Position numbers and translations under genes: made by a program
Shown: positions 15,747-24,623 of the stretch, one piece after another
How the letters are laid out: each line of letters opens with the position of its first letter
Position numbering within the stretch: the first letter of the stretch is position 1
Assembly (NCBI RefSeq): GCF_009908315.1
Contig: NZ_JAAATW010000008.1
Span: 1-53,218, forward strand
Direction: 5' to 3'
DNA from: Paragemmobacter ruber
GTDB lineage: Bacteria > Pseudomonadota > Alphaproteobacteria > Rhodobacterales > Rhodobacteraceae
Length of the DNA stretch: 53,218 nt
Notes under the pieces: generated by a model
The model's input: only the letters and a program-made list of their open reading frames with translations
What the model was told of the DNA's origin: nothing
Databases searched by the model: none

Positions 15747-17180
15747 ATGCTGGATCAAGGAGGAGTCACTACATCTCGTCAACGCGACCTCCCGTGCGCG
15801 TCAACGGACAGAAACAACCTGCTTCGCTCTTCCCTAATCCGCGCAATGCAAGCCTCGGAAAAGGCAGAGATGGAACTGTCCTATGTCGGGGCTGATAACA
15901 ATAGTGGGACCGAAGATCATCGCCTTTCAACAGGATCCTACTACACGCCCTTTGACGCCACAAAGTTCTTCTGGAACAAATTCTTTGCTCAGAGTTACGA
16001 AGCACGCGGCGACAATCTCGACGAATGGATACATCGCACCCATTTCATTGAGCCCGCAGTGGGAGCGGGTGCCTTGGTCTTTGGATTGCTACTCAAACTT
16101 TGTGAACTAGGCGCTTCCGAAAATGTGCTTTCTCAGATTCGGATGGACCTTTGCGATATCAACTCATCGGCCCTTGATTTCGTGCGTGACCAGATCGACC
16201 AGATCGAAAGAGTCGCGCAATTCACGCTTCCAAATGTTAAACTGCACCACTCAGACTTTCTGCACTGGGAGCCAAAACTCGAAGAAGCGAGTGAACCTTT
16301 TGTCTTCGCGAATCCACCCTTCGTAAAGAATCCGCCAAACGCCTATTGGAAGAACTCGTTTGCAGACTTTTCGGAGAAAGCACTGCATATCACGCACCCA
16401 CGTGGCTATGTAGCATTTATTGTGCCATTGTCCTTGTGCTTTTCCAGAGAATACTCCAATCTTCGCCGTCAAATCCGCGATGATGGGCGGGCGTTCGCGT
16501 TCAGTAATTTTGACAATATTCCTGACACGCTATTCAAGTCAGGTAAGCCGAAAAGTAAGAACAGCAACAAGTCGAATAGCCAGCGCTGCACTATCTTCAC
16601 AGGCGTCCCATCCAAACATCCATCCCTTCAAGCAACTCGCTTGCTTCGTTGGCAAGCGGCTGAACGAGAAAATTTACTTTCTAGTCAGCCTGAACTCGTC
16701 GATATTTCTGGCTATGAAAGAGACGATCAATTTCCAAGGCCGGTTAGACAGGATCAAGTCCTAAGCTACAGCCGCGCACGTCCGTCGGGAACTCTAAGTG
16801 ACCTAGTGACACCAACAGGTGAGTTTCTGGTCGCAGTTTCCACTGTTGCCCGAAATTTCATAGGCGTTCGGGAAGCCTACAGTCCGGGAACAAATCTGTT
16901 CAGTTTCCCCAAGGACCAAGACAGACTGCGATTCCTCGCTGCTATTTCCACTGACGAGTTCATGAACCACTGGCTGATGCTTGGGGATGGATTTCATGTC
17001 ACTAGAGATAACGTGCTTAGCTTCCCGATGAATGCTTCTCTGGCAGCAGTCATTGATAGCAAGCTAGAGTGCATGGCGAGAGCGTGGGCGAATCGTGCGT
17101 TGTACCGTTCCGAAAAGCTGAACTCTGGTAGAGTTGTAACGTCGTACAATTTCCGGCCTGTCATGTCGTTGATGGCCTGA
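15747..17180 (+). CDS. N6-adenine DNA methyltransferase of the LlaJI-like operon
   Basis: This 477-residue protein has the N6-adenine methyltransferase layout seen in type I HsdM-like and Eco57I-like enzymes. GSYYTPFDATKFFW lies near residue 63. The SAM loop FIEPAVGAGALVFG lies near 98, and the catalytic FANPPFVKNPPN near 190. A C-terminal half of about 200 residues could carry target recognition. It sits between the C5 methyltransferase and the McrB-like gene. Known LlaJI operons pair two C5 enzymes; here the second enzyme appears to be an adenine methyltransferase, which is unusual. Confidence 0.85.
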   Translation: MLDQGGVTTSRQRDLPCASTDRNNLLRSSLIRAMQASEKAEMELSYVGADNNSGTEDHRLSTGSYYTPFDATKFFWNKFFAQSYEARGDNLDEWIHRTHFIEPAVGAGALVFGLLLKLCELGASENVLSQIRMDLCDINSSALDFVRDQIDQIERVAQFTLPNVKLHHSDFLHWEPKLEEASEPFVFANPPFVKNPPNAYWKNSFADFSEKALHITHPRGYVAFIVPLSLCFSREYSNLRRQIRDDGRAFAFSNFDNIPDTLFKSGKPKSKNSNKSNSQRCTIFTGVPSKHPSLQATRLLRWQAAERENLLSSQPELVDISGYERDDQFPRPVRQDQVLSYSRARPSGTLSDLVTPTGEFLVAVSTVARNFIGVREAYSPGTNLFSFPKDQDRLRFLAAISTDEFMNHWLMLGDGFHVTRDNVLSFPMNASLAAVIDSKLECMARAWANRALYRSEKLNSGRVVTSYNFRPVMSLMA

Positions 17181-17201
17181 GGTCATTCCTGGAGACAATC
17201 C

Positions 17202-18821
17202 ATGCCTTTGCAGACTAACGCCACAGGAGAAATCTTCCAAGGAAACGACCCCGCTCACCCAAATCCTGAGCAGGTACTTGAATTTCTCCGTCAATCCTTG
17301 ATTTCAAACGGCTGGACTGGACAAGTATCGCCTGCTGAGCGCGCAGTGGGAAGCCGCGGGGTGAAATTCCTTGCGAACATTTCCAAGGCGGGGACGGCGT
17401 ACACTTTGGAAATCTTCGTTTTTCGAAATCTTGCTTGGGCGCACCGGCGCGACAGTGAAAAGAGAATACAGCTTACGGAGGATTACGATCATCACGCAGA
17501 TGAATTTCAGCGCGCGTATGACGGTAATCGATATTGCCTATTGCTTGGCATTTACGCACCAAGTCCGGATGAAGTAGTTTTTTGCGCGTGGAAGCCTTCC
17601 GGGTATCTTGAACATGCTAATCCAACTTCGTGCTATACAACAGTTGAAGTAATTCGCGATGCGTATCTGTTTGGATTCGGCAGCACACTCGATAAGAAAC
17701 AGCGCCGAACCTATGCCTTTCGGCCGAACTTCTTTCATTACTACATAAGCAATATTTCACGTTTGCACTCTGAAGGTGCGATCGGCGATCCGCCGGATGA
17801 GCCAGAGGAAGATGCAGATCAGGCGCCCAGACTGTCTGGCGGATCCAACATCATCCGATATGGTGCGCCAGGCACTGGCAAGAGTTATGCGATTGACCAA
17901 GAGATCGAAGGGCATCGAAACTTTCGAACGGTTTTCCATCCCACCTTAGAACAGTCCGATTTTTTTGGATCGCTCAAGCCCGTAGTTGTTGATGAGAAGG
18001 TGCTGTATCGGTTTACTCCAGGCCCCTTCTGTTTGGCACTTGCTGACGCAGTTAACAATCCGACCCAGAGAGTTAACCTGATAATTGAGGAGTTGAATCG
18101 CGGTCCAGCTGCCGCGATCTTTGGCGACATCTTTCTATTGCTGGATCGCCAATCAAACGGCTCGGGCGTGTACGACATTGCGTCGCCGAGCCCTGAATTT
18201 ACGCAGTGGTTCGAGACCACGACAGGAAGTATCGACGGACGGGTTCGGATGCCCTCCAATCTTTGGTTGCTTGCTACGATGAACAGTGCAGATCAGGGTG
18301 TTTTCCCTTTGGACACGGCATTCCGTAGGCGTTGGGCACAAGTCTATGAGCCTCTGAATTTCGACCAGGCCCCTGAAATAAGTTTCAACGTGGCTATACA
18401 AGGCGGAGGCAGTAACGAAGTGCCTTGGCGCGTGCTTGCCGTCGAGATAAATGCAATACTGACGCAGCGCCTTATGATCGCAGAAGACCGGCTGCTTGGA
18501 CCTTGGTTTGTCAAGGCCGAGGACCGGAATGCTGATGGTTCCATTCCAGGTAAGGTACTCCTGTATCTGTGGGATGACGTGCTACGGCACCATGGTCGCG
18601 AAGAGATCTTCAGTTCCGATGTTCATACATACGGTGAACTAGTCTTGTTTATGTTGGAGGGTCGTCCAATTCTATCCAACGGCCTTTTGCTACGGCTTGC
18701 AGAGAGAGTTGTGGATGCTGGCCCAGCTGCATTGGGCGCTGATATCGCTGGGCGCCGGATAGGTGCTGATCCGGCCGAGGCTCAAAAAGATCCTGTGGCG
18801 CCTCCGCCCGAGGCGCAATGA
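17202..18821 (+). CDS. McrB-like AAA+ NTPase (restriction subunit)
   Basis: The 539-residue protein has an N-terminal domain (about 1-190) with no motif I can name, probably DNA-binding. The AAA+ module follows: Walker A GAPGTGKSYA (221-230), Walker B NLIIEELNRG (292-301) and the McrB signature MNSADQGVFPLDTAFRRRW (360-378). McrB-family GTPases translocate DNA and activate a McrC-type nuclease. Its stop overlaps the start of the nuclease gene (ATGA at 18818). Together with the two methyltransferases this matches a LlaJI-type system, in which the McrBC-like pair cuts unmodified sites, rather than a methylation-dependent McrBC. Confidence 0.92.
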   Translation: MPLQTNATGEIFQGNDPAHPNPEQVLEFLRQSLISNGWTGQVSPAERAVGSRGVKFLANISKAGTAYTLEIFVFRNLAWAHRRDSEKRIQLTEDYDHHADEFQRAYDGNRYCLLLGIYAPSPDEVVFCAWKPSGYLEHANPTSCYTTVEVIRDAYLFGFGSTLDKKQRRTYAFRPNFFHYYISNISRLHSEGAIGDPPDEPEEDADQAPRLSGGSNIIRYGAPGTGKSYAIDQEIEGHRNFRTVFHPTLEQSDFFGSLKPVVVDEKVLYRFTPGPFCLALADAVNNPTQRVNLIIEELNRGPAAAIFGDIFLLLDRQSNGSGVYDIASPSPEFTQWFETTTGSIDGRVRMPSNLWLLATMNSADQGVFPLDTAFRRRWAQVYEPLNFDQAPEISFNVAIQGGGSNEVPWRVLAVEINAILTQRLMIAEDRLLGPWFVKAEDRNADGSIPGKVLLYLWDDVLRHHGREEIFSSDVHTYGELVLFMLEGRPILSNGLLLRLAERVVDAGPAALGADIAGRRIGADPAEAQKDPVAPPPEAQ

Positions 18822-20095
18822 CTCAAGTAAATATTCTCGAGGATCGCTCTCCCTTGAGATGGCTCTCGAGCCAGCACCCTAGCGTGTTTCGTAACCTCTC
18901 TGAATTGGGCAGGGGTAGGATTGAGGACCGGGATAAACTCCATTTCTGCGGCCTTGTTCACCCGCCTGGTGAAGTACCAACTGTCTTCTTGCCGCGTGCT
19001 GCGTTACGGAACGTCTTTGCAGAAGATCTTGTTACAGCTCAACTGACAATGCGGACGCTGGCAAAGTTCAGTTACAGCAGTCGCATGCGGACGGATATGT
19101 CGTCCCGCGGCGTCCTTGGGGTTAGCCAGCTAGGCGTGGTGTTGGATCTTGCTGCCGACTACCGGGACTACGGTATCTATTACGAAACAGAGCGATACCC
19201 GACGATAGGAGCCGGAAAGCCAAACTGGTCAAAGACGCTTCGAAGAGAGTTTGGCTTTTGCGACGAGAATGGGGAATTGTGCCCGCCGCTCCGTATCCGA
19301 GGCCAGCGATCGCTGGATAGTCACGGCAGTGTCCTCTCCCAAGTTCAAGTCGCTGTTCTTCGCGAAATCCTTAACAGCCATGGTTGGTGGCTCACTCAGT
19401 TCGGCATGCAGAGTCTTTTGCGAAGTCGACAGGGTACCATGGTTCTGCCCCGCAACCGCTGGGCCACACTACTAAAGCAAGTTCGTCAATCACTCTACTC
19501 AGTGCGAGCACTGCGACTGTGCGGGCTTTTGATAGAGTATCTCGAAGAGCAGGCAAAGGCACAGGAGTCGAGTCTTCTCATCGGAGTTGAAGACTTCCAC
19601 ATTGTTTGGGAGGAGGCTCTTAGGCAGGTAATTCCAGGCGTGGAGCGTAGTTGGAACAGCCTACTGCCTGTACCTTTCTATATTTCTCGCGAAAGTCAGC
19701 TTGCAAATGAGGCCCGCGCGGGTCTGCGTACCGATATTGTTTTTAGAATCTTCGGAAAACTAATGTTGGCTGACGCAAAGTACTACGCTGCGGAAAATGC
19801 TAGTGATAGTCCCGGCATTTCAGATATTGTAAAACAACAAGCCTATCAGCGCGCCATCGAGTTTATCGACGGGAAGCCACTCGCCGGAAGCATGTTCATT
19901 TTCCCCGCGTCACAGTCGAGATCTGGAAAATTCACTCACATTGAGTTTAGAAATCAGAGCGGTGCGCGGGCGGATAATTTTCCAATAGTATCATGTCTGT
20001 ATTTGTCGGTTTACGATGTCCTTCAGAACTACGTCAACAACAAGACTTTGCCTGCTGACTTGTTTGACAGCCAGATCCAAGCGATGCCCGTTTGA
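18818..20095 (+). CDS. LlaJI-family restriction endonuclease (McrC-like)
   Basis: This 425-residue partner of the McrB-like protein has a C-terminal PD-(D/E)XK nuclease core: a Glu in VWEEALRQV (near 265), Asp306 in LRTDIVFRIFG, and Asp319-x-Lys321 in MLADAKYYAA, followed by a helix with QQAYQRAIEF. This agrees with the LlaJI restriction endonuclease family. The N-terminal 250 residues probably contact McrB or DNA. Its ATG overlaps the upstream TGA. No transcription terminator is obvious until the hairpin at 20500. Confidence 0.88.
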   Translation: MTQVNILEDRSPLRWLSSQHPSVFRNLSELGRGRIEDRDKLHFCGLVHPPGEVPTVFLPRAALRNVFAEDLVTAQLTMRTLAKFSYSSRMRTDMSSRGVLGVSQLGVVLDLAADYRDYGIYYETERYPTIGAGKPNWSKTLRREFGFCDENGELCPPLRIRGQRSLDSHGSVLSQVQVAVLREILNSHGWWLTQFGMQSLLRSRQGTMVLPRNRWATLLKQVRQSLYSVRALRLCGLLIEYLEEQAKAQESSLLIGVEDFHIVWEEALRQVIPGVERSWNSLLPVPFYISRESQLANEARAGLRTDIVFRIFGKLMLADAKYYAAENASDSPGISDIVKQQAYQRAIEFIDGKPLAGSMFIFPASQSRSGKFTHIEFRNQSGARADNFPIVSCLYLSVYDVLQNYVNNKTLPADLFDSQIQAMPV

Positions 20096-20253
20096 TCCAA
20101 GTGGATTGGCGCTTTTTCTACCCGTTTGGCCACAGGTCTCGCTTAAAGATAACTCTCTCGGGTGACCTCCCCCCCTCCTCTGGTTCCTCCCCGGCCTTGA
20201 TCGTATGCGGGGGGGCGCAGCGCGGTGGTTCGCTAGCGTGAGGCAGTTTCACC

Positions 20254-20403
20254 GGGGAAGCCAGGCGGAAGCCACCTTGGGTGCTGATGCCGGAATTCGT
20301 GAGTCAGATCAGCGGCTTGCGGAATCACGATCTGGCTAGGGTGGATTCCCGGCGGGAAGCCAGGGAAGCCACCTTTGGGGAAGCCAGGTGGCCAGAAGCC
20401 ACC
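20254..20403 (+). repeat. Three degenerate GGGGAAGCCAGG units in a 470-bp gap
   Basis: Three units of about 27 bp (20254-20281, 20353-20379, 20377-20403) share GGGAAGCCAGG followed by GAAGCCACC. On the minus strand a short frame over them would read GGFWPPGFP-like repeats, but I do not accept it as a gene. The rest of 20096-20564 holds runs of C and G near 20170-20215 and the terminator at 20500, and no gene. Confidence 0.55.
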
Positions 20404-20499
20404 ACAGAAAGCCAATTCATTAGAAGCCGTTGAATTCGCTTCACTTTTCGGCTTGACAGACCTGCCCCCATTGACCTACCCCTTGATCATCGAAGAATT

Positions 20500-20531
20500 G
20501 CGCCCGGAGGAACCCCCTCGCGGGCGCTTTT
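20500..20531 (+). terminator. Rho-independent terminator before the ParB-methyltransferase genes
   Basis: GCGCCCGGAGG (20500-20510) pairs with CCTC (20516-20519) and CGGGCGC (20521-20527), with one bulged base, and is followed by TTTTCATTTT. It sits 34 bp before the next ATG and would end transcripts of the LlaJI-like operon. Confidence 0.75.
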
Positions 20532-20564
20532 CATTTTCCGTCCCCCACATCCCGAGCCCGCCCC

Positions 20565-21827
20565 ATGGACCTCGTCTTCGCGCCGAGCCAGGTAGAGTCC
20601 TGGCCGATTGCCCGGCTGCGCCCCTATGCCCGCAATGCCAAGATGCACGGCGACGACCAGGTGGCGAAGATCGCGGCCAGCATGGCCAAGTTCGGCTGGA
20701 CCGTGCCCTGCATGGTGGCCGACGACGGCGAGCTGATCGCGGGCCATGGCCGGGTGCTGGCCGCGACCATGCTCGGGCTGACCGAGGTGCCGGTGATCCG
20801 GCTCAGCCATCTCGACGAGGCGGAACGCCGGGCCTATCGGATCGCCGACAACAAGCTGACCGAACTGGGCGAATGGGACGAGGCCCTGCTGCGCGACGAG
20901 ATCGCCGGGCTGCTGGCCGAGGATTTCGACCTGACGCTCTTGGGCATCAGCGACGATGACCTCGACGCGCTTTTGCGGGATCCCGAGGCGCTGGGCGAGG
21001 ATGGTCCGGTCGAAGGCGAGGACGAGGTTCCGGAGCTTCCGGTCACGCCGGTGTCGGTGCCGGGCGACATCTGGCAGCTCGGGTCGCACCGTCTGATCTG
21101 CGGCGACAGCACCGCGGCTTATGTGGTGGGGCGGCTGCTGGGCGATGTGCGCCCCCTGTTGATGGTCACCGACCCGCCCTACGGCGTGGAGTACGATCCC
21201 TCCTGGCGCAATCAGGCGGGTGCGGCAAAGACCAAGCGCACCGGCAAGGTGCTGAACGACGACCGCGCCGACTGGCGCGAAGCCTGGGCGCTGTTCCCCG
21301 GTGATGTCGCATATGTCTGGCACGGCGCGCTGCACGCGGCGACTGTGGCGGACAGCCTGGTGGCGGCGGGTTTCGCCATCCGGTCCCAGATCATCTGGGC
21401 GAAGGACCGGCTGGTCCTCAGCCGCGGCGACTATCACTGGCAGCACGAACCCTGCTGGTATGCGGTGCGCGCCAAGGGCAAGGGTCACTGGGCGGGGGAC
21501 CGCAAGCAGACGACGCTGTGGCAGATCGCCAACCGGGATCAGGATGCCGACACGGTGCACGGCACGCAGAAACCGGTCGAATGCATGCGCCGCCCGATCC
21601 TGAACAACTCGTCCCCGGGTCAGGCGGTCTATGAACCCTTCATGGGTTCCGGCACCACGCTGATCGCGGCCGAAACCACCGGCCGGGTCTGCCTCGGCGT
21701 GGAACTGAACCCGGCCTATGTCGATGTCGCCATCGAGCGCTGGCAGTCCTTCACCGGTCAGGAGGCTGTTCTGGCGGAAACTGGCGAAACCTTCGCCGCC
21801 ATCAAGGCCAAGCGGCTCCCGGCATGA
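20565..21827 (+). CDS. ParB-domain / DNA methyltransferase fusion (DPPY type)
   Basis: The 420-residue protein has an N-terminal ParB/sulfiredoxin-like domain (about 10-105, GELIAGHGRVLAA at 56-68) fused to a beta-class amino-methyltransferase. The catalytic motif IV is VTDPPYGVEY (201-210), and motif I FMGSGTTLIAAE lies near 365, C-terminal as in beta-class enzymes. DPPY enzymes methylate adenine N6 or cytosine N4. Phage ParB-methyltransferase fusions are common orphans in alphaproteobacterial prophages. The stop overlaps the ATG of the next, paralogous gene, so the two are co-translated. Confidence 0.92.
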   Translation: MDLVFAPSQVESWPIARLRPYARNAKMHGDDQVAKIAASMAKFGWTVPCMVADDGELIAGHGRVLAATMLGLTEVPVIRLSHLDEAERRAYRIADNKLTELGEWDEALLRDEIAGLLAEDFDLTLLGISDDDLDALLRDPEALGEDGPVEGEDEVPELPVTPVSVPGDIWQLGSHRLICGDSTAAYVVGRLLGDVRPLLMVTDPPYGVEYDPSWRNQAGAAKTKRTGKVLNDDRADWREAWALFPGDVAYVWHGALHAATVADSLVAAGFAIRSQIIWAKDRLVLSRGDYHWQHEPCWYAVRAKGKGHWAGDRKQTTLWQIANRDQDADTVHGTQKPVECMRRPILNNSSPGQAVYEPFMGSGTTLIAAETTGRVCLGVELNPAYVDVAIERWQSFTGQEAVLAETGETFAAIKAKRLPA

Positions 21828-23155
21828 ACGCGCGCCTCCTGCCCGGCCGGATCGAACACTGGCCGCTGTCCCGCCTCCGTCCCTATGCCCGCAACGCCAA
21901 GACCCACGATGCCGATCAAGTGGCAAAGATTGCCGCCAGCATGGCCGAATTCGGCTGGACCGTCCCTTGCCTCGTCGCAGGCGACGGCGAGCTGATCGCA
22001 GGCCATGGCCGGGTCCTGGCCGCGGCCCAGCTAGGGCTGGCCGAGGCGCCGGTGATCGTGCTCGGCCACCTGACCGAGGCACAGCGGCGCGCCTATCGCA
22101 TCGCCGACAACAAACTGACCGAACTGGGCGGGTGGGACGAGTCGCTCCTCCTCGAGGAACTGCGCGGGCTGCTGGCCGAGGATTTCGACCTCGGGCTGAT
22201 CGGGATCCCCGAGGACGAACTGGACGCGCTGCTGCACGATACCGACGACCGTACGTCCATCGACGATGACACCGCCGACACCATCCCTGACGCTCCGGCT
22301 GACCCGATCACCCGCCCCGGCGATATCTGGGCGCTGGGCGACCATCGTCTGGTCTGCGGCGATGCCACCGACCCGGCCGTGGTGGCGCAGTTGATGGACG
22401 GTGCGCAGGCCGCGCTGCTGTTCACCTCCCCGCCCTACGCCCAGCAGCGCGACTATGGCGCGGCGAAAGAGAAGGTCGGCGATTGGGATGCGCTGATGCA
22501 AGGCGTCTTTACCGCGGCGCCTGTCACCGCCGGTGCCCAGCTGCTGGTGAACCTCGGCCTTGTTCACCGTGACGGTGAGTGGATCCCCTATTGGCAGGGC
22601 TGGCTCGACTGGATGCGCGCGCAGGGCTGGCGGCGCTTCGGCTGGTATGTCTGGGACCAGGGGCCCGGCTTGCCCGGTGACTGGAACGGCCGCCTCGCGC
22701 CCTCGCACGAGTTCATCTTCCACTTCAACCGCCAGCCCCGAAAGCCGAATAAGACCGTGGAAAGCAAGCACGCGGGCGAAACCCTCGGTGGCGGCGGCCT
22801 GCGCGGGGCCGACGGCACGGTCCATCGCAAGACCGGCACCGGCAACGCGATCCAGAGCCACCGGATCCCGGACAGCGTGTTCCGCATCATGCGGCACAAG
22901 GGCGGGCTGGGTGCCGCCGGATCGCACCCGGCCGTGTTCCCGGTGGCGCTGGTCGAGGCTGTGCTGGAAGCCTTCACCGACCCCGGCGACCTGGTGTTCG
23001 AACCCTTCTGCGGCTCCGGCAGCCAGCTGATCGCCGCTGAACGCACCGGGCGGCGCTGCTGCGCGGTGGAACTGGACCCAGTCTACTGCGACGTCGCCGT
23101 GCGGCGGTGGGAGATGGCGACGGGACGCAAAGCGAACCTCATAGGAGGCGATTAG
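21824..23155 (+). CDS. ParB-domain / DNA methyltransferase fusion (SPPY type)
   Basis: This 443-residue paralogue of the preceding gene has a nearly collinear ParB part (YARNAKTHDADQVAKIAASM at 21-40, GHGRVLAAAQLG). Its catalytic motif is FTSPPYAQQRDYG (200-212) rather than DPPY, and motif I is PFCGSGSQLIAAERTG. SPPY is typical of N4-cytosine methyltransferases. The middle of the catalytic domain differs strongly from its neighbour. The pair therefore arose by tandem duplication or by recruitment of different catalytic halves, and the two probably modify different bases or sites. Confidence 0.92.
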   Translation: MNARLLPGRIEHWPLSRLRPYARNAKTHDADQVAKIAASMAEFGWTVPCLVAGDGELIAGHGRVLAAAQLGLAEAPVIVLGHLTEAQRRAYRIADNKLTELGGWDESLLLEELRGLLAEDFDLGLIGIPEDELDALLHDTDDRTSIDDDTADTIPDAPADPITRPGDIWALGDHRLVCGDATDPAVVAQLMDGAQAALLFTSPPYAQQRDYGAAKEKVGDWDALMQGVFTAAPVTAGAQLLVNLGLVHRDGEWIPYWQGWLDWMRAQGWRRFGWYVWDQGPGLPGDWNGRLAPSHEFIFHFNRQPRKPNKTVESKHAGETLGGGGLRGADGTVHRKTGTGNAIQSHRIPDSVFRIMRHKGGLGAAGSHPAVFPVALVEAVLEAFTDPGDLVFEPFCGSGSQLIAAERTGRRCCAVELDPVYCDVAVRRWEMATGRKANLIGGD

Positions 23156-23189
23156 CTTTCAACTTTCGAGGGCTTGGCCCATAAAGCAC

Positions 23190-23741
23190 TTGGTGCAAAC
23201 GGAATTCGAAGCTGACCTGCAAATGGAAGATGACCCCGCCATCAGTCCCGTCTCCTTCGTGGAAATGAAGGCGAGCGTCGGCTCTCTCCTTTTTCTATGG
23301 TCGTCCATCGAACGAGAGATCACCAAGCGCATCGAACAACTGGACGACGGGAAAAGCCGGATCGCGCCGCATACGCTGGCGCAGAAGATCGCGCGTTGGG
23401 AAAGCTTGCAAGCCGTCGTCTGTGACGAACGCCCCGAACATCGCGAACTGCTCACCGAGGTTCGCGCCCGACTCGTGATGGCGCTGGAACTCAGGAACCG
23501 CATCACCCACGGCCTGGTCGGTATCACGGCCGATCCGTTCGGCAATCGCAGGGACGCGCATCTTGAGACGGAATTGAACGGCGAGAAACGCCAGCATGCG
23601 CATTCCGACCTTGAGCACGTGATGCGCATCCTCTCCCATATGGTCTCGGCGATTGGCGCGTTGAGCGATGCGGCCAAGCAAAAGGATCCCCGAAAGGCTG
23701 AAAACGCCTATATCGGGATCCGGTTGAACCATCTGCCTTGA
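23190..23741 (+). CDS. Conserved unknown protein, helical
   Basis: The frame encodes up to 183 residues from a TTG at 23190; GTG 23193 and ATG 23223 are also possible and no start has a clear ribosome site. The protein is mostly helical, with SLLFLWSSIEREITKRIEQL and RLVMALELRNRITHGLVGI. The latter resembles the RNxxxH pattern of HEPN-like or MAE_28990-like proteins, in which Arg, Asn and His line an RNase site. This resemblance is weak and no toxin function is claimed. Composition is intermediate between phage and cargo genes. Confidence 0.6.
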   Translation: MVQTEFEADLQMEDDPAISPVSFVEMKASVGSLLFLWSSIEREITKRIEQLDDGKSRIAPHTLAQKIARWESLQAVVCDERPEHRELLTEVRARLVMALELRNRITHGLVGITADPFGNRRDAHLETELNGEKRQHAHSDLEHVMRILSHMVSAIGALSDAAKQKDPRKAENAYIGIRLNHLP

Positions 23742-23758
23742 CCGCCTAGCCTTGTCTC

Positions 23759-23956
23759 ATGTCCGACGGCTGGCAGCACATCGAAATCAACGATCACGGG
23801 ACCATCGTGGTCCTGCGTCCGATCTCGGACGAGGGTCGGGCGTGGTTCGAGGACAATGTGGGCGAGCCGGAACCGGGCGGGATCTACACCTGCGAGCCAC
23901 GGATGGCGCAGGACATCCTTCAGGCCGCGGCCCGCGATCTGCTGTCGTGGCAATAA
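23759..23956 (+). CDS. Small conserved phage protein
   Basis: A 65-residue acidic protein (ISDEGRAWFEDNVGEPEPGG) of a type commonly found beside terminase-proximal genes in Rhodobacteraceae prophages. No domain is recognised. The TAA stop is followed at once by a strong hairpin, and the next gene is convergent. Confidence 0.65.
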   Translation: MSDGWQHIEINDHGTIVVLRPISDEGRAWFEDNVGEPEPGGIYTCEPRMAQDILQAAARDLLSWQ

Positions 23957-23959
23957 AGT

Positions 23960-23982
23960 ACCGCCGCCCGGGCGGGGCGGCG
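23960..23982. terminator. 9-bp hairpin between convergent genes
   Basis: CCGCCGCCC (23960-23968) and GGGCGGCGG (23974-23982) form a perfect stem between the gene ending at 23956 and the convergent gene ending at 24008. No T tract follows on either side, so termination is plausible but not certain. Confidence 0.5.
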
Positions 23983-24007
23983 GGGTAACGCGGCTGGCAG
24001 GGAATGA

Positions 24008-24571
24008 TCAGGCGGGCAGCTTGTAGACCGTCCCCCTGCCCTCGACCTTCTCCGCGGCGATGGGCAGGCCCAGATTCTTCTTCAACGCTCCCGAGATCGA
24101 GCCACGGACAGTGTGCGCGAGCCATCCAGTCGCGTCGACCATCTCGGCAACCGTCGCGCCCTCGGGGCGCTGGAGCATGGCGATGATCTGGGCCTGCTTG
24201 GTGCCAGCGCGGATGGCGACCGGTTTCGCGGTGTCGGTATCGTAGGGCGTTTGAGCTGGTTGCGTTTTCGGCCTCGCCTTCCGCGCGTTGGCAACGGCGC
24301 TTGCCACCAGCGGTTCGATCCCGATGGCTTCCAGCCCGGCCTCGGTGGCAATCAGCGTGGTGCCGTGGCCGTCGCCGGTCTCGCGCCACATCGGCTCGCC
24401 GCGCCGCAGGTTTGCCTCGACCTCCTCGAGCCAGCCGCGGGCGATCATCTTGCCGACGACCATCTTGGCGGCGGCGCCGACCAGCCCCTCGGGCAGCGGC
24501 AAGGCAAGGTTGCCCGGCCGGGTCGCGGCGCGGGAGAGGATCAGGGATTGGGTGTCGGACGGGGTTGTCAT
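24008..24571 (-). CDS. DUF3489-domain protein
   Basis: The 187-residue protein (ATG at 24571-24569) has the DUF3489 signature at its C-terminus: KQAQIIAMLQRPEGATVAEM, then TGWLAHTVRGSISGALKKNL. This is a winged-helix-like fold, with a second HTH-like region earlier (PEGLVGAAAKMVVGKMIARG). It is found in many alphaproteobacterial prophages and plasmids and is presumably DNA-binding. It is the most distal of four minus-strand genes. A longer frame up to 24970 is rejected because it crosses the hairpin and the neighbouring small gene. Confidence 0.82.
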   Translation of the reverse strand: MTTPSDTQSLILSRAATRPGNLALPLPEGLVGAAAKMVVGKMIARGWLEEVEANLRRGEPMWRETGDGHGTTLIATEAGLEAIGIEPLVASAVANARKARPKTQPAQTPYDTDTAKPVAIRAGTKQAQIIAMLQRPEGATVAEMVDATGWLAHTVRGSISGALKKNLGLPIAAEKVEGRGTVYKLPA

Positions 24572-24623
24572 GGGGGCCTCCGGGCGTTGCGGCGCGCGAT
24601 GTGCACGCCTTCTACGGAGGCAA

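Noticed and set aside
20233-20415. A 60-codon minus-strand frame with GFPPGFP-like repeats
   Set aside because: The repeats come from the DNA units described at 20254-20403; there is no ribosome site and the composition is low-complexity.
20487-22082. A 531-codon open frame on the minus strand
   Set aside because: It is antisense to the two ParB-methyltransferases and crosses the terminator at 20500.
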